Positions 1 through 11,181 of a stretch of DNA of 64,000 nucleotides are shown here, in pieces (within the stretch, counting starts at the first letter, position 1; every line of letters begins with the position of its first letter). The translations under genes and the position numbers were made by a program. The notes under the pieces were generated by a model. That model was not told the origin of the DNA. It saw only the letters and a program-made list of their open reading frames with translations, and did no database searches. The stretch is from NCBI RefSeq assembly GCF_900115555.1, contig NZ_FOWX01000012.1, positions 95,466-159,465 of the forward strand, given 5' to 3'. The stretch comes from Pseudomonas borbori (lineage in GTDB: Bacteria > Pseudomonadota > Gammaproteobacteria > Pseudomonadales > Pseudomonadaceae).

Positions 1-146
1 GCGCCCGCAGCAACCTGTTCTACGTCTACAACCAGGTGGACAACGCGCTGCAGGCGCCCTTCTGCGCCCAGGTGCCACGCCCGGCCTTCGTCGCCGAGCG
101 CGAGGACTTCGCCGCGCTGGATATCCAGCCGCAAGCGTACCCCTGA
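1..146 (+). CDS. ectD: Ectoine hydroxylase EctD, C-terminal end (partial)
   Basis: Only the last 47 codons are inside the window; reading begins at base 3 and stops at TGA 144-146. The peptide contains RSNLFYVYNQVDNALQAPF followed by a PRPAFVAERED segment, which matches the C-terminus of the Fe(II)/2-oxoglutarate dioxygenase EctD that converts ectoine to 5-hydroxyectoine in the cytoplasm. The following gene, an ectoine-type aspartokinase, supports the assignment because the order ectABCD-ask is known in Pseudomonas stutzeri. The catalytic residues lie outside the window. The call rests on a short tail plus context. Confidence 0.75.
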   Translation, partial: ARSNLFYVYNQVDNALQAPFCAQVPRPAFVAEREDFAALDIQPQAYP

Positions 147-231
147 GTCACAGGCCCGCAACAGCGGGCCTGATCCATTCCCGGGTGGGCGCTTGCCGGC
201 CACCTGCCGAACTCACCACGACCGGACTCTC

Positions 232-1662
232 ATGCATACCGTAGAAAAGATCGGCGGCACCTCCATGAGCCGCTTCGAGGAAGTGCTCGACAATATTCTC
301 CTCGGCCAGCGCCAAGACCAGCGGCTATACCAGCGGGTCTTCGTCGTCTCGGCCTTCAGCGGCATGACCAACCTGCTGCTGGAGCACAAGAAAACCGGCG
401 AACCCGGCGTCTACCAGCGCTTCGCCGATGCCCACAACGAGGAGGCCTGGCTCGAGGCGCTGGAAGCGGTGCGCCAGCAGATGCTGGCGAAGAACGCCGC
501 GTTGTTCGCCGGCGAATTCGAGCGCCAGGCGGCCAACCAGTTCATCGGCGCGCGCATCGACGATGTCCGCGAGTGCATGCACAGCCTGCAGCGGCTGTGC
601 GTCTACGGCCACTTCCAGCTCAGCGAACACCTGATGAAGGTGCGCGAGATGCTCGCCTCTCTGGGTGAGGCGCACAGCGCCTTCAATACCGTGCTGGCGC
701 TCAAGCAGCGCGGGGTCAACGCCAAGCTGGTCGACCTCACCGGCTGGCACCTGGACGCGCCACTGCCCTTCGAGGAGATGATCCGCAGTTGCTTCGCGGA
801 GCTCGACCTGAGCTGCGAGCTGGCCGTCGCCACCGGCTATACCCACTGCAGCGAAGGCCTGATGAACACCTTCGACCGCGGCTACAGCGAGATCACCTTC
901 GCCCAGATTGCCGCCGCCACCGGCGCCCGCGAGGCGATCATCCACAAGGAATTCCACCTCAGCAGCGCCGACCCCAACCTGGTTGGCGCCGACAAGGTGG
1001 TGACCATCGGCCGGACCAATTACGACGTCGCCGACCAACTGTCCAACCTGGGCATGGAGGCCATCCACCCCAAGGCCGCCAAGACCCTGCGCCGGGCCAA
1101 TATCGAGTTGCGCATCAAGAATGCCTTCGAGCCCGAGCATGCCGGCACCCTGATCAGCCAGCCCTACCGCAGCGAGCGGCCCTGCGTGGAGATCATCGCC
1201 GGGCGCAAGGACGTATTCGGCCTGGAAGTCTTCGATCAGGAAATGCTCGGCGACGTCGGCTACGACATCGAGATCACCAAGCTGCTCAAGCAGCTCAAGC
1301 TGTACGTGGTCAACAAGGACTCCGACGCCAACAGCATCACCTATTACGCCTCGGGTTCGCGCAAGCTGATCAACCGCGCCGCGCGGCTGATCGAGGAACG
1401 CTACCCGGCCGCCGAGGTGACCGTGCACAACGTCGCCATCGTCTCGGCGATCGGCTCGGACCTCAAGGTCAAGGGCATCCTCGCCAAGACGGTGGCGGCG
1501 CTGGCCGAAGCGGGCATCAGCATCCAGGCGGTGCACCAGTCGATCCGCCAGGTGGGGATGCAGTGCGTGGTCAACGAGGAAGACTACGACGCCGCCGTGG
1601 CCGCGCTGCACCGGGCGCTGATCGAACCGGAAAATCATGGCGACGTGATCGCCGCGGCCTAG
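232..1662 (+). CDS. ask: Aspartate kinase of the ectoine pathway (Ask_Ect)
   Basis: 476-residue aspartokinase that phosphorylates L-aspartate, the first step towards aspartate semialdehyde and so towards ectoine. The N-terminus VEKIGGTSMS is the amino-acid-kinase nucleotide loop; the C-terminal third holds ACT-type regulatory repeats (around residues 320-465, including VSAIGSDLKVKGILAKTV). ATG 232 is chosen because MHTVEKIGGTSMS is the normal family start; an upstream in-frame ATG at 193 would add 13 unrelated residues. It lies 86 bp after the ectD stop and is probably the last gene of the ectoine operon. The dedicated isoenzyme is thought to escape the feedback inhibition that limits the housekeeping enzyme; that point is family knowledge, not visible here. 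Confidence 0.9.
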   Translation: MHTVEKIGGTSMSRFEEVLDNILLGQRQDQRLYQRVFVVSAFSGMTNLLLEHKKTGEPGVYQRFADAHNEEAWLEALEAVRQQMLAKNAALFAGEFERQAANQFIGARIDDVRECMHSLQRLCVYGHFQLSEHLMKVREMLASLGEAHSAFNTVLALKQRGVNAKLVDLTGWHLDAPLPFEEMIRSCFAELDLSCELAVATGYTHCSEGLMNTFDRGYSEITFAQIAAATGAREAIIHKEFHLSSADPNLVGADKVVTIGRTNYDVADQLSNLGMEAIHPKAAKTLRRANIELRIKNAFEPEHAGTLISQPYRSERPCVEIIAGRKDVFGLEVFDQEMLGDVGYDIEITKLLKQLKLYVVNKDSDANSITYYASGSRKLINRAARLIEERYPAAEVTVHNVAIVSAIGSDLKVKGILAKTVAALAEAGISIQAVHQSIRQVGMQCVVNEEDYDAAVAALHRALIEPENHGDVIAAA

Positions 1663-1703
1663 GAGCCTGCTGGTCCATTCCGGCACCTGAGGCGGCTCGA
1701 TGG

Positions 1704-1729
1704 GCGATGAGGCGCATAGGCCTCATCGC
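1704..1729. terminator. Hairpin between ask and the convergent GGDEF/EAL gene
   Basis: Perfect 10-bp inverted repeat GCGATGAGGC (1704-1713) and GCCTCATCGC (1720-1729) with a 6-nt loop, placed in the 76-bp gap between two convergent stop codons. No T-run follows on either strand, so it is at best a weak or Rho-assisted bidirectional terminator. Confidence 0.5.
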
Positions 1730-1738
1730 TAATCGATC

Positions 1739-4615
1739 TCAGGGTGCGCGGGTCTGGTCACGCAGCAGCTGGGCAAACTGCTCCGCCGGCACCGGCCTGC
1801 TGATCAGGTAGCCCTGAATCTCGTCGCACTGCTGGGCCTTGAGGAAATCCATCTGCGCCTGGGTTTCCACGCCCTCGGCGACCACCTTCAGCTCCAGGCT
1901 GTGGGCCATGACGATGATCGCCCGGGTAATGGCCGCATCCTCGCCGCCGAGCGCCAGGTCGCGGATGAAGGTCTGGTCGATCTTCACGTAGTCCACCGGG
2001 AAGCGCTTGAGGTAGCTGAGCGAGGAGTAGCCGGTGCCGAAGTCGTCGATCGCCAGCTTGACCCCCAGGTCGCGCAGCTGCTGGAAGGTGCTGATGACGC
2101 TCTCGACGTTGTCGAGCAACTGGCTCTCGGTCAATTCCAGCTCGAGGAACTGCGGCGCCAGGCCGGTTTCGTCGAGCACCTGACGCACCAGGCTGGTCAG
2201 CTTGCCCTGGCGCAACTGATGCACCGACAGGTTCACCGACACGCGGATCTGCGCCAGGCCCTGCAGTTGCCAGGCCCGCGCCTGCTGACAGGCGCGGCGC
2301 AGGACGAATTCGCCGATCGGCGCGATCAGCCCGGTTTCCTCGGCCAGGCCGATGAAGTCCCCCGGCGGCACCATCCCGCGCTCCGGATGGCGCCAGCGCA
2401 CCAGCGCCTCGGCGGCGTTGAGGCTGTCGTCGGCCAGGCACAGCTTGGGCTGGTAGAACACCTCCAGCTGCTGTTCGTCGATCGCCTTGCGCAGCTGGGT
2501 CTCCAGTTGCAGGCGTTCCAGGGTGCAGGCCTGCAGGTTGTCGGTGAAGAACTGGAAGGTGTTGCCGCCCAGGTGCTTGGCATGCTGCATGGCCATATCG
2601 GCCTGGCTGACCAGGGTCGAGATCTCCCGCGCGTTGTCCGGCAGCAGGCTGATGCCCAGGGAGGCGCTGACCACCAGTTCCTGGCCGCCGACGGTCATCG
2701 GCAGGCGCAACTTGGCCAGCAGGCGGCTAGCCATGCGCGCCAGGGTCGAGAGGCTGCCGTAGGAATCGAGCAGCACGGCGAACTCGTCGCCGGACAAGCG
2801 CGCGATGCAGTCGGCTTCCGGCACGGCCTGGGTCAGGCGGCGGCTCATCTGCCGCAGCAGTTGGTCGGCCACTTCATGGCCGAGGCTGTCGTTGAGCCAC
2901 TTGAAACGGTCCAGGTCGACGTGCAGCAGGGCCAGGCTGCGCCCGCTCTGCCGCGAGCGCTGGCTGGCCTCGTGCAGGCGGTTCTTAAACAGGCTGCGGT
3001 TGGCCAGGCCGGTCAGTTCGTCGTAGTGCGACAGGTAGCGCAGACGCTCCTCGGCCTCGCGCCGCGACGACAGGTCGGCGAAGAAGCCGACGATATGGCT
3101 GACCAGCCCGCGCGCATCGCGCACCACGTTGAGTTGCAGCAGTTGCGGGTAGAGTTCGCCGTTCTTACGCGTCTCGATCAACTCGCCCTGCCAGCGGTCG
3201 CCGCGCTCCAGCTCCAGACGGATCAGCTGGTACTGGTGGCGGGTGTCGCGGCTGCCGATCAGGCTGGCGACGCTCTTGCCGAGCACCTCCTCCTGGCGAT
3301 AGCCGGTGACCTGGCTGAACGCCTGGTTGACCGCCAGCAGGCGGTAGTTCGGGTCGAGAATGACGATGCCTTCGCTGGCCGCTTCGAACACGGTGGCGGC
3401 CAGGCGCTGCTGTTCTTCTTGCTGCTTGCGCGCGGTGATGGTGCGCCGCGTGCCGAGCATGCGCAGCACCCGACCCTGGGCGTCGCGCTCCACCGCACGA
3501 CCGCGGTCCTCGACCCAGACCCAATGGCCATCGGCGTGCTTGACCCGGTACTCGATCTGATAACCGTCGCTGCGGCCCTTCATGTGCTCGACCAGGGTGC
3601 GGCGCAGCAACGGCAGGTCGTCCGGGTGCAGGCGCGGCTTGAGGTCGCGCAGCATGGCCTGCACCGCCTCGGGTTCGAGGCCGAAGATTTCCTTGAGCTG
3701 CGAGTGATGCACTTCATCGCTCTGCAGGTTCCAGTCCCACAAGCCCAGCTCGCTGGCCTCCAGGGCCAGGGCCAGGCGCGCCTGGCTCTTGCTCAGGGCG
3801 TGGGTGGCATCGTCCAGCTCCAGGGTACGCTCGGCCACGCGCATTTCCAGTTCTGCATGGGCGGTGCGCAGCTCGCCTTCGGCCCAGCGGCGCTGCTCGA
3901 CTTCGCGTTCCAGTTCGCCATTGAGCGTCTCGGCCCGCTGCCGGGCATGCTGCAGACGGCCGATCAGCGCCTGATTCTGGAAGCGCTGCAACAGGCTGCG
4001 CTGCAGCAGGCGGTTGACCTGCCAGGCCACCACCAGCAGGGTCAGCAAGAGGATACCGCCGAGCATGCCCCAGCCGCGCTGCAGGCTATGCTCGCTGAGC
4101 AGCAGATAGGCCACCGACGGCAGCAGGCAGGGCAAGGCGAAGGTCAGGAACGCCGACAGGCTGACGGCATAGGCCACGCTGGCGGAAAGGATAGCCGCGG
4201 CGATCAGGCCGTAGACCAGAGCCTGCTGATAGAACACGTCGGCCGGCACCAGGGCGATGGCGGCGAAGGCCAGGGTCAGGCCGGAGGCGCCGGCGCCGAA
4301 CAGGAAGTTGCGCCGCCAGTGCGCCTGCACCTGGCTGCTCGGCGGTGCCGTGTTGAAGGCCCTGACCTGAAGCAGGCGCAGCACGGCCAGCAGCACCAAC
4401 CAGATCAGCCAGCCGGAGAGCAGCACCCGGCTCGGCGGCGCCCAGAGCAAATAGGCACAGGCCGCGCCATTGAGCAGCATAAATAGGGTCGGCACCCACG
4501 AGCCCTGATACAGCAGGCGGGTACGTTCGATGGCGATATCCGTGGCGAATTGCTGACGAATCTCGCGGGCACTGTCCAGGGTTAGCTCGGCAGCGGCGCT
4601 AGCGGTCTGAGTCAT
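1739..4615 (-). CDS. Membrane-bound GGDEF/EAL cyclic-di-GMP protein with two PAS domains
   Basis: 958 residues. About six hydrophobic segments occupy residues 40-200, then a coiled coil (about 205-275), two PAS/PAC domains (about 280-400 and 405-520), a GGDEF domain (about 525-690) and an EAL domain (about 705-950). The cyclase signature reads SGDEF (608-612), a variant that can be active. The phosphodiesterase domain keeps EALVRW (736-741), DDFGTGYSS (857-865) and EGVET (914-918), so breakdown of c-di-GMP is likely; synthesis is possible. It is monocistronic and convergent with ask. The membrane/PAS layout suggests it senses an envelope or redox signal; the signal cannot be read from sequence. 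Confidence 0.88.
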   Translation of the reverse strand: MTQTASAAAELTLDSAREIRQQFATDIAIERTRLLYQGSWVPTLFMLLNGAACAYLLWAPPSRVLLSGWLIWLVLLAVLRLLQVRAFNTAPPSSQVQAHWRRNFLFGAGASGLTLAFAAIALVPADVFYQQALVYGLIAAAILSASVAYAVSLSAFLTFALPCLLPSVAYLLLSEHSLQRGWGMLGGILLLTLLVVAWQVNRLLQRSLLQRFQNQALIGRLQHARQRAETLNGELEREVEQRRWAEGELRTAHAELEMRVAERTLELDDATHALSKSQARLALALEASELGLWDWNLQSDEVHHSQLKEIFGLEPEAVQAMLRDLKPRLHPDDLPLLRRTLVEHMKGRSDGYQIEYRVKHADGHWVWVEDRGRAVERDAQGRVLRMLGTRRTITARKQQEEQQRLAATVFEAASEGIVILDPNYRLLAVNQAFSQVTGYRQEEVLGKSVASLIGSRDTRHQYQLIRLELERGDRWQGELIETRKNGELYPQLLQLNVVRDARGLVSHIVGFFADLSSRREAEERLRYLSHYDELTGLANRSLFKNRLHEASQRSRQSGRSLALLHVDLDRFKWLNDSLGHEVADQLLRQMSRRLTQAVPEADCIARLSGDEFAVLLDSYGSLSTLARMASRLLAKLRLPMTVGGQELVVSASLGISLLPDNAREISTLVSQADMAMQHAKHLGGNTFQFFTDNLQACTLERLQLETQLRKAIDEQQLEVFYQPKLCLADDSLNAAEALVRWRHPERGMVPPGDFIGLAEETGLIAPIGEFVLRRACQQARAWQLQGLAQIRVSVNLSVHQLRQGKLTSLVRQVLDETGLAPQFLELELTESQLLDNVESVISTFQQLRDLGVKLAIDDFGTGYSSLSYLKRFPVDYVKIDQTFIRDLALGGEDAAITRAIIVMAHSLELKVVAEGVETQAQMDFLKAQQCDEIQGYLISRPVPAEQFAQLLRDQTRAP

Positions 4616-4812
4616 AGGCTATTTTCTTGTAATGGGCTGCCTAGGTCGGCGGAGCATACCCGAGCTAGACGCTTCGCCCAACAATCATCTGTGCAAATCC
4701 ACCGAGCCGGCAGGCCCCTTCATCTGGCCAGGATGCGCCGCAACATCCAGCCGGCAAGCTGACTGGCCGGTCGTCCACTGGCCACCGTGCGGCGATGTGC
4801 CACGCGCCCGGT

Positions 4813-4841
4813 TTGCCCTCGCCGCCGCCGCCCCCTAGAAT
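4813..4841 (+). promoter_or_regulatory. Sigma70 promoter of uvrD
   Basis: TTGCCC (4813-4818), a 17-bp spacer and TAGAAT (4836-4841). Initiation about 7 nt after the -10 box falls at or next to the uvrD ATG (4848), and there is no Shine-Dalgarno sequence before that ATG, so the transcript may be leaderless. Confidence 0.55.
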
Positions 4842-4847
4842 GCCGCG

Positions 4848-7037
<2,190 letters not shown>

Positions 7038-7044
7038 CAACGGA

Positions 7045-7108
7045 CCGTAGCCCGGATGAAATCCGGGGGCACTACCGACGACCTTCCCGGATTGCATCCG
7101 GGCTACGG
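7045..7108. repeat. REP-like palindromic repeat, family A
   Basis: 14-bp perfect arms CCGTAGCCCGGATG (7045-7058) and CATCCGGGCTACGG (7095-7108), with smaller nested repeats inside (ATCCGGG/CCCGGAT). It lies just after the uvrD stop and could form a transcript-end hairpin. This 'GTAGCCCGGATG' type is a dispersed intergenic repeat in many gammaproteobacteria. Confidence 0.8.
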
Positions 7109-7138
7109 AATTAACCCAAAACAACAAGGAAGCACCCG

Positions 7139-8233
7139 ATGAACCGCCGCAATCTCTTCAGCGCCGCCGCGGCGCTGCTCGTCGCCCTCGGCCTGGCCGG
7201 CTGCAATGACGAAAAAGCCGCCAGCGAGCAGGCCGCTGTCGAACCGGCGCAGCGCTTCCAGTGGAAAATGGTCACCGCCTGGCCGAAGAACTACCCGGGC
7301 CTGGGCACCGCCGCCGAGCGCCTGGCCGAGCGGGTCGCGACCATGAGTGGCGGGCGCCTGACCATCAAGGTCTACGCCGGCGGCGAGCTGGTGCCGCCGC
7401 TGGAGGTGTTCGACGCCGTCTCGCGCGGCACCGCCGAACTGGGTCACGGCGCCGCCTATTACTGGAAGGGCAAGGTGCCGGCCGCGCAGTTCTTCACCGC
7501 CGTGCCCTTCGGCCTGTCCACCAGCGAGATGAACGCCTGGCTGAGCAAGGGCGGCGGTCAGGCGCTGTGGGACGAGGCCTACGCCCCCTACGGGGTGAAA
7601 CCGCTGGTGGTGGGCAATACCGGCATGCAGATGGGCGGCTGGTACAACAAGGAGATCAACGCCCTGGACGACCTCAAGGGCCTGAAGATCCGCATGCCGG
7701 GCCTCGGCGGCGAGGTGCTGAGCAAGCTCGGCGCGACCACCGTCAACCTGCCCGGCGGCGAGGTGTTCACCGCCCTGCAGACGGGCGCCATCGACGCCAG
7801 CGACTGGGTCAGCCCCTACAACGACCTGGCCTTCGGCCTGCACAAGGCGGCCAAGTTCTACTACTACCCGGGCTGGCAGGAGCCGCAGGCGGTGCTCGAA
7901 CTGCTGATCAACCAGCAGGCCTTCGACAGCCTGCCGGCCGACCTGCAGGCGATCCTCAGCGAAGCGGCCCGCGCCGCCAGCCAGGACATGCTCGACGACT
8001 ACGTCTACCACAACGCCCTGGCCCTGGACGAACTCAAGCAACAGGGCGCCCTGCTCAAGCGCTTCCCCGACGAGGTACTCGACGCCCTGCAACGCGAATC
8101 CGAAGTGGTACTCGGCGAACTGGCCGCGCAGAGCGAGCTGAATGGACGCATCTGGGCCTCGATGAAGGCCTTCCAGGCCCAGGCCAGCCAGATGCACAAA
8201 CTGTCCGAGAAGGAGCTGTATAACTGGCGTTGA
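7139..8233 (+). CDS. TRAP transporter solute-binding protein (DctP family), orphan
   Basis: 364 residues. The N-terminus is a lipoprotein signal ending in LAGC (Cys about 21), so it is probably anchored to the membrane facing the periplasm. The mature part starts with FQWKMVTAWPKNYPGLGT and contains the DctP-family core, including KGLKIRMPGLGGEVLSKLGA with the conserved Arg that binds the substrate carboxylate, and an aromatic-rich ligand region (YYYPGWQEP). This subgroup resembles keto-acid or chloroaromatic-acid binders. No DctQ/DctM membrane genes are adjacent; the only TRAP permease in the window (49-51 kb) is of the TAXI type. A ribosome-binding site AAGGAA precedes ATG 7139. Confidence 0.85.
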   Translation: MNRRNLFSAAAALLVALGLAGCNDEKAASEQAAVEPAQRFQWKMVTAWPKNYPGLGTAAERLAERVATMSGGRLTIKVYAGGELVPPLEVFDAVSRGTAELGHGAAYYWKGKVPAAQFFTAVPFGLSTSEMNAWLSKGGGQALWDEAYAPYGVKPLVVGNTGMQMGGWYNKEINALDDLKGLKIRMPGLGGEVLSKLGATTVNLPGGEVFTALQTGAIDASDWVSPYNDLAFGLHKAAKFYYYPGWQEPQAVLELLINQQAFDSLPADLQAILSEAARAASQDMLDDYVYHNALALDELKQQGALLKRFPDEVLDALQRESEVVLGELAAQSELNGRIWASMKAFQAQASQMHKLSEKELYNWR

Positions 8234-8268
8234 GCCCCCTCGCAATCTCAGGTGGTGCGCACGGCCCA

Positions 8269-8300
8269 CGACCAACCGAAACCGAGGCTTCCGTTGGTCG
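8269..8300. terminator. Hairpin after the TRAP binding protein
   Basis: Inverted repeat CGACCAAC (8269-8276) and GTTGGTCG (8293-8300) with partial pairing inside. No T-run, so termination is only a suggestion. A short piece GGTGCGCACGGCCCAC just before it resembles repeat family C. Confidence 0.35.
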
Positions 8301-8354
8301 ACTGCACCCCGCCTCCCGCGCCTCCCGGCCCATACTGCTTGGCGAGGTGAACCG

Positions 8355-8933
8355 ATGAAACAAGCGAAAATCACTGCCCCGCAGATCCTCGATGCCGCTC
8401 TGCACCTGGCCGATGTCTGCGGCTGGGAGCGCCTGCACCTGTTCGATGTGGCCGCCCGACTCGACGTTGGCCTGGACGCCATCGCCACCCATTACCGGGA
8501 AAAGGACCAACTGGTGGAGGCCTGGTTCGACCGCGCCGACCGGGCCATGCTGGCGCGCGGCAGCGCCGCCGACCTGAGCAGTCTGGCGCCGGCCAAACGT
8601 CTGGAAGAGCTGCTGGTCGCCTGGCTCGACAGCCTGGCCGCACACCGCTCGGTGACCGGGCAGATGCTGCTGTACAAGCTCGAACCCGGGCATATCCACC
8701 TGCAGATACTCGGCCTGCTGCGCATCAGCCGCACCGTGCAGTGGTGGCGCGAGGGCGCCCGCCGGGAAACCCAACACCTGCAGCGTATCGCCGAGGAGAG
8801 CCTGCTGACCGGCGCCTACCTGCGCAGCTTCATCCACTGGTTGCGCCATCCCGAGGAAGACGCCGCCGAGTTCCGCGCCTTCCTCCGTCGGCAACTGCGC
8901 TGCGGGCCGCTGCTGCTGTTGTTGTGCCGGTAA
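8355..8933 (+). CDS. TetR/AcrR-family transcriptional regulator
   Basis: 192 residues. An N-terminal helix-turn-helix of TetR type spans about residues 8-52 (ITAPQILDAALHLADVCGW ... LDVGLDAIATHYREKDQLVEAWFDR). The C-terminal ligand-binding part is helical and not recognisably specific, and ends in a hydrophobic LLLLLCR. A good ribosome-binding site (GAGGTGA) precedes ATG 8355. It is 121 bp downstream of the TRAP binding protein on the same strand. Target and ligand are unknown. Confidence 0.85.
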   Translation: MKQAKITAPQILDAALHLADVCGWERLHLFDVAARLDVGLDAIATHYREKDQLVEAWFDRADRAMLARGSAADLSSLAPAKRLEELLVAWLDSLAAHRSVTGQMLLYKLEPGHIHLQILGLLRISRTVQWWREGARRETQHLQRIAEESLLTGAYLRSFIHWLRHPEEDAAEFRAFLRRQLRCGPLLLLLCR

Positions 8934-9058
8934 GTTGCGGCGCCGAGGCCATACCGTTGAGCGAAAAGCAAAAGCCCGAAACATTCTATGACTAGCCTTC
9001 CACGCGGCTGGCGGGCAAGATGCCGCGCATAGTTCCAACAACCAAGAGACAGCCGATA

Positions 9059-9901
9059 ATGCAGCGTTTCCTCAGCATCGCCCTGGCCATGTGCCTGAGT
9101 TTGGGTCTTACCATGAGCTTCGACGCCGAAGCCAAGCGTTTTGGTGGCGCTAAATCCTTCGGCTCCGCGCCGAGCCATCAGACCCGCCAGGCGCCGACCC
9201 AGCAAAGCGCCGCCGCGCCGACCGCCGGTCGTCAGCCAGCTGCCGCCAGTGGCGCCTCGCGCTGGCTCGGCCCATTGGCCGGCCTGGCCGCCGGCGGCCT
9301 GCTCGCCTCGATGTTCATGGGTGACGGCTTCGAAGGCCTGCAGATCATGGACATGCTGATCTTCGGCCTGATCGCCTTCCTGCTGTTCCGCTTCCTCGCC
9401 TCCCGGCGCAAGCAGGCCGGCCCGCTAACCGCCAATGGCGCGCCCATGCAGCGCGAAATGCCCGCTCAGGCTGCCCCCGCCTCGATCTTCGGTGGCGCTG
9501 GCGCCGCCGCGATCAAGCCGGTGATCAATGCCCCGGCCTGGTTCAACGAGCAAAGCTTCGTCAGCGCCGGCCGCGAGCACTTCCTCAGTCTGCAGCAGCA
9601 CTGGGACGCCAACGAGATGGACAAGATCGCCGAGTTCGTCACCCCGCAGCTGCTCGAGTTCCTCAAGCGCGAGCGCGCCGACCTGGGTGACGGCTTCCAG
9701 TCCACCTATGTCGACAACCTCGAGGTGCAGCTCGATGGCGTCGACGACCTGAGCGACAAGACCGTTGCCACCCTGACCTTCACCGGCGTGGCCAAGACCT
9801 CGCGCTTCGACCAGGGCGAAGCCTTCAGCGAAAGCTGGCGCCTGGAACGCGAAGCCGGTGACAACCAGCCGTGGCTGGTGGCCGGTATCCGCCAGAACTG
9901 A
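9059..9901 (+). CDS. Tim44-like domain protein with N-terminal membrane segments
   Basis: 280 residues. A signal-like hydrophobic N-terminus (MQRFLSIALAMCLSLGLTMSF) is followed by a low-complexity Gln/Ala/Pro linker, a Gly/Ala-rich segment, a second membrane segment (about 93-115, MDMLIFGLIAFLLFRFL), and a C-terminal Tim44-like domain (about 155-280) with NTF2-like fold features. Bacterial homologues are conserved but poorly characterised; MamD/TimA-type binding roles have been proposed only for a few. ATG 9059 is preferred because the hydrophobic signal begins there. A strong terminator follows. Confidence 0.82.
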   Translation: MQRFLSIALAMCLSLGLTMSFDAEAKRFGGAKSFGSAPSHQTRQAPTQQSAAAPTAGRQPAAASGASRWLGPLAGLAAGGLLASMFMGDGFEGLQIMDMLIFGLIAFLLFRFLASRRKQAGPLTANGAPMQREMPAQAAPASIFGGAGAAAIKPVINAPAWFNEQSFVSAGREHFLSLQQHWDANEMDKIAEFVTPQLLEFLKRERADLGDGFQSTYVDNLEVQLDGVDDLSDKTVATLTFTGVAKTSRFDQGEAFSESWRLEREAGDNQPWLVAGIRQN

Positions 9902-9924
9902 TCCGTTGCGCAATACGGACACCA

Positions 9925-9948
9925 CCCCAGGCTTGCCTGGGGTTTTTT
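9925..9948 (+). terminator. Rho-independent terminator
   Basis: CCCCAGGC (9925-9932) pairs with GCCTGGGG (9935-9942), leaving a tight turn (effectively a CTTG tetraloop), followed by TTTTTT (9943-9948). It closes the Tim44-like gene. Confidence 0.9.
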
Positions 9949-10068
9949 ATGCCTGCAGCCTCGGCGGCGGACCCTCAGCGGCGCTCCTTCGGCACAGGTC
10001 GGCCGACCCGATGCGGCTGGCGCCGGGCAATCGACCGGCGCCAGACGAAGATCGGCGGCACCGGCGGC

Positions 10069-10542
10069 TTAGCCGGGCTGTGGGCACAGCTCGCAGACTT
10101 CGGCACGGGGCACCAGCTTGAGAAATTCCTCGGTGCTCATATGCACCAGGCTCTCATGGTCGCCGGCCTCGAAGTAGATGTCCTGCTGGCGGGTCAACAG
10201 GGGATCGACGCGCATGCTCATCCCGTAGGGCTCACTGACCGCCGGCACCGCGCCCAGCTCGCAATCCTTGAACAGCCTGGCGATGGTCGATTCGCTGCTG
10301 AGCTCCCAGTGCTCGCCGCCCTTGCTGACCATGCTCATGTCCAGATGCCGGCTGGCCGGCACGACGGCCATCAGGTAGTGGCCCTTGCGATCGTCGAGGA
10401 TCACCGGTTTGGCCAGGCGCTCCGCCGGGATGCTGGCCACCCGCGCCGACTCCAGGCTGCTCGCCGAATGCGGGTGCGGGACGATCTCGAACTGACACTG
10501 CGCGCTTTCCAGAGTGCGTTTCAACGTTGCTGCCATATGCAT
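10069..10542 (-). CDS. YbaK/ProX-type aminoacyl-tRNA deacylase domain protein
   Basis: 157-residue single-domain protein of the YbaK/aminoacyl-tRNA deacylase family, which hydrolyses mischarged tRNAs in trans. The strands LAKPVILDDRKGHYLMAVVPAS and the AVPAVSEPYGMSMRVDPLL segment match the family core; the lysine-bearing strand (K in LAKPVIL) is the usual functional position. Start ATG 10542 is supported by AGGAGG six bases upstream (minus strand). It could instead be a stand-alone regulator-like YbaK paralogue; tRNA specificity cannot be read. Confidence 0.82.
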   Translation of the reverse strand: MHMAATLKRTLESAQCQFEIVPHPHSASSLESARVASIPAERLAKPVILDDRKGHYLMAVVPASRHLDMSMVSKGGEHWELSSESTIARLFKDCELGAVPAVSEPYGMSMRVDPLLTRQQDIYFEAGDHESLVHMSTEEFLKLVPRAEVCELCPQPG

Positions 10543-10743
10543 GATCCACCTCCTGCGCGAGCCTGGCGTTCAGGTCGTAATCAAGTGACAGGCTCCTGTT
10601 CCCAGTTTAGTTCGCGCCCAGGCGCCGAGCCGCGCCAGTGGATGGAAGGCCACCCGAAAAAAAGCAGTGGCGGCGTGGGCTGCTATTCCTCCACACGCCG
10701 GCTACTGTATAAAGCCCATCCCTATGCACGAGGTCCTGTGGTC

Positions 10744-11154
10744 GTGGAAGAAGTCATCGAACAACTGCGTGAACTCAACGAACCGGTGCCAGTGCCGCTG
10801 GAGTTGCCGGAGGAAGAACTGCTGGTGGAGATCGAGGAGCAGATCCTGATCAACCTGCCGTTCGAGCTGCGCGAGTTTCTGCTCAAGGTCAGCGACGTGG
10901 TCTACGGCCGCCTGGAGCCCGTCACCGCCACCGACCCGCAATCACACACCTACCTGCCGGAAGTCGCCGCAGTGGCCTGGTCGCTGGGCGTACCGCGCGA
11001 GCTGGTGCCGATCTGCGAGGATCACGGCAACTACTACTGCGTCGAACAGGACGGCAGCGTGGTGCTCTGGGAAGGCGACAGCGGCGAGCTGAGCGAAGAA
11101 GAAAGCTGGGACTCGGTGTGGCACTGGGTGCGCGACGTCTGGCTGGAGAGCTGA
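10744..11154 (+). CDS. SMI1/KNR4 (SUKH)-family protein
   Basis: 136 residues from GTG 10744 (MEEVIEQLRELNEPVPVPLELP...). Core features of SUKH proteins are visible: INLPFELREFLLKVSDVVYG and a C-terminal acidic stretch ending in WDSVWHWVRDVWLES. Some SUKH proteins are immunity factors for contact-dependent toxins, but this highly acidic, conserved Pseudomonas form stands alone with no toxin gene next to it and is more likely housekeeping. An alternative GTG at 10738 is possible; a GAGG motif precedes both. A TATAAA-like element at about 10708 may be the -10 box. Confidence 0.75.
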   Translation: MEEVIEQLRELNEPVPVPLELPEEELLVEIEEQILINLPFELREFLLKVSDVVYGRLEPVTATDPQSHTYLPEVAAVAWSLGVPRELVPICEDHGNYYCVEQDGSVVLWEGDSGELSEEESWDSVWHWVRDVWLES

Positions 11155-11181
11155 GCCCGTCCAGGTCGGGCCAGGCGGGGA

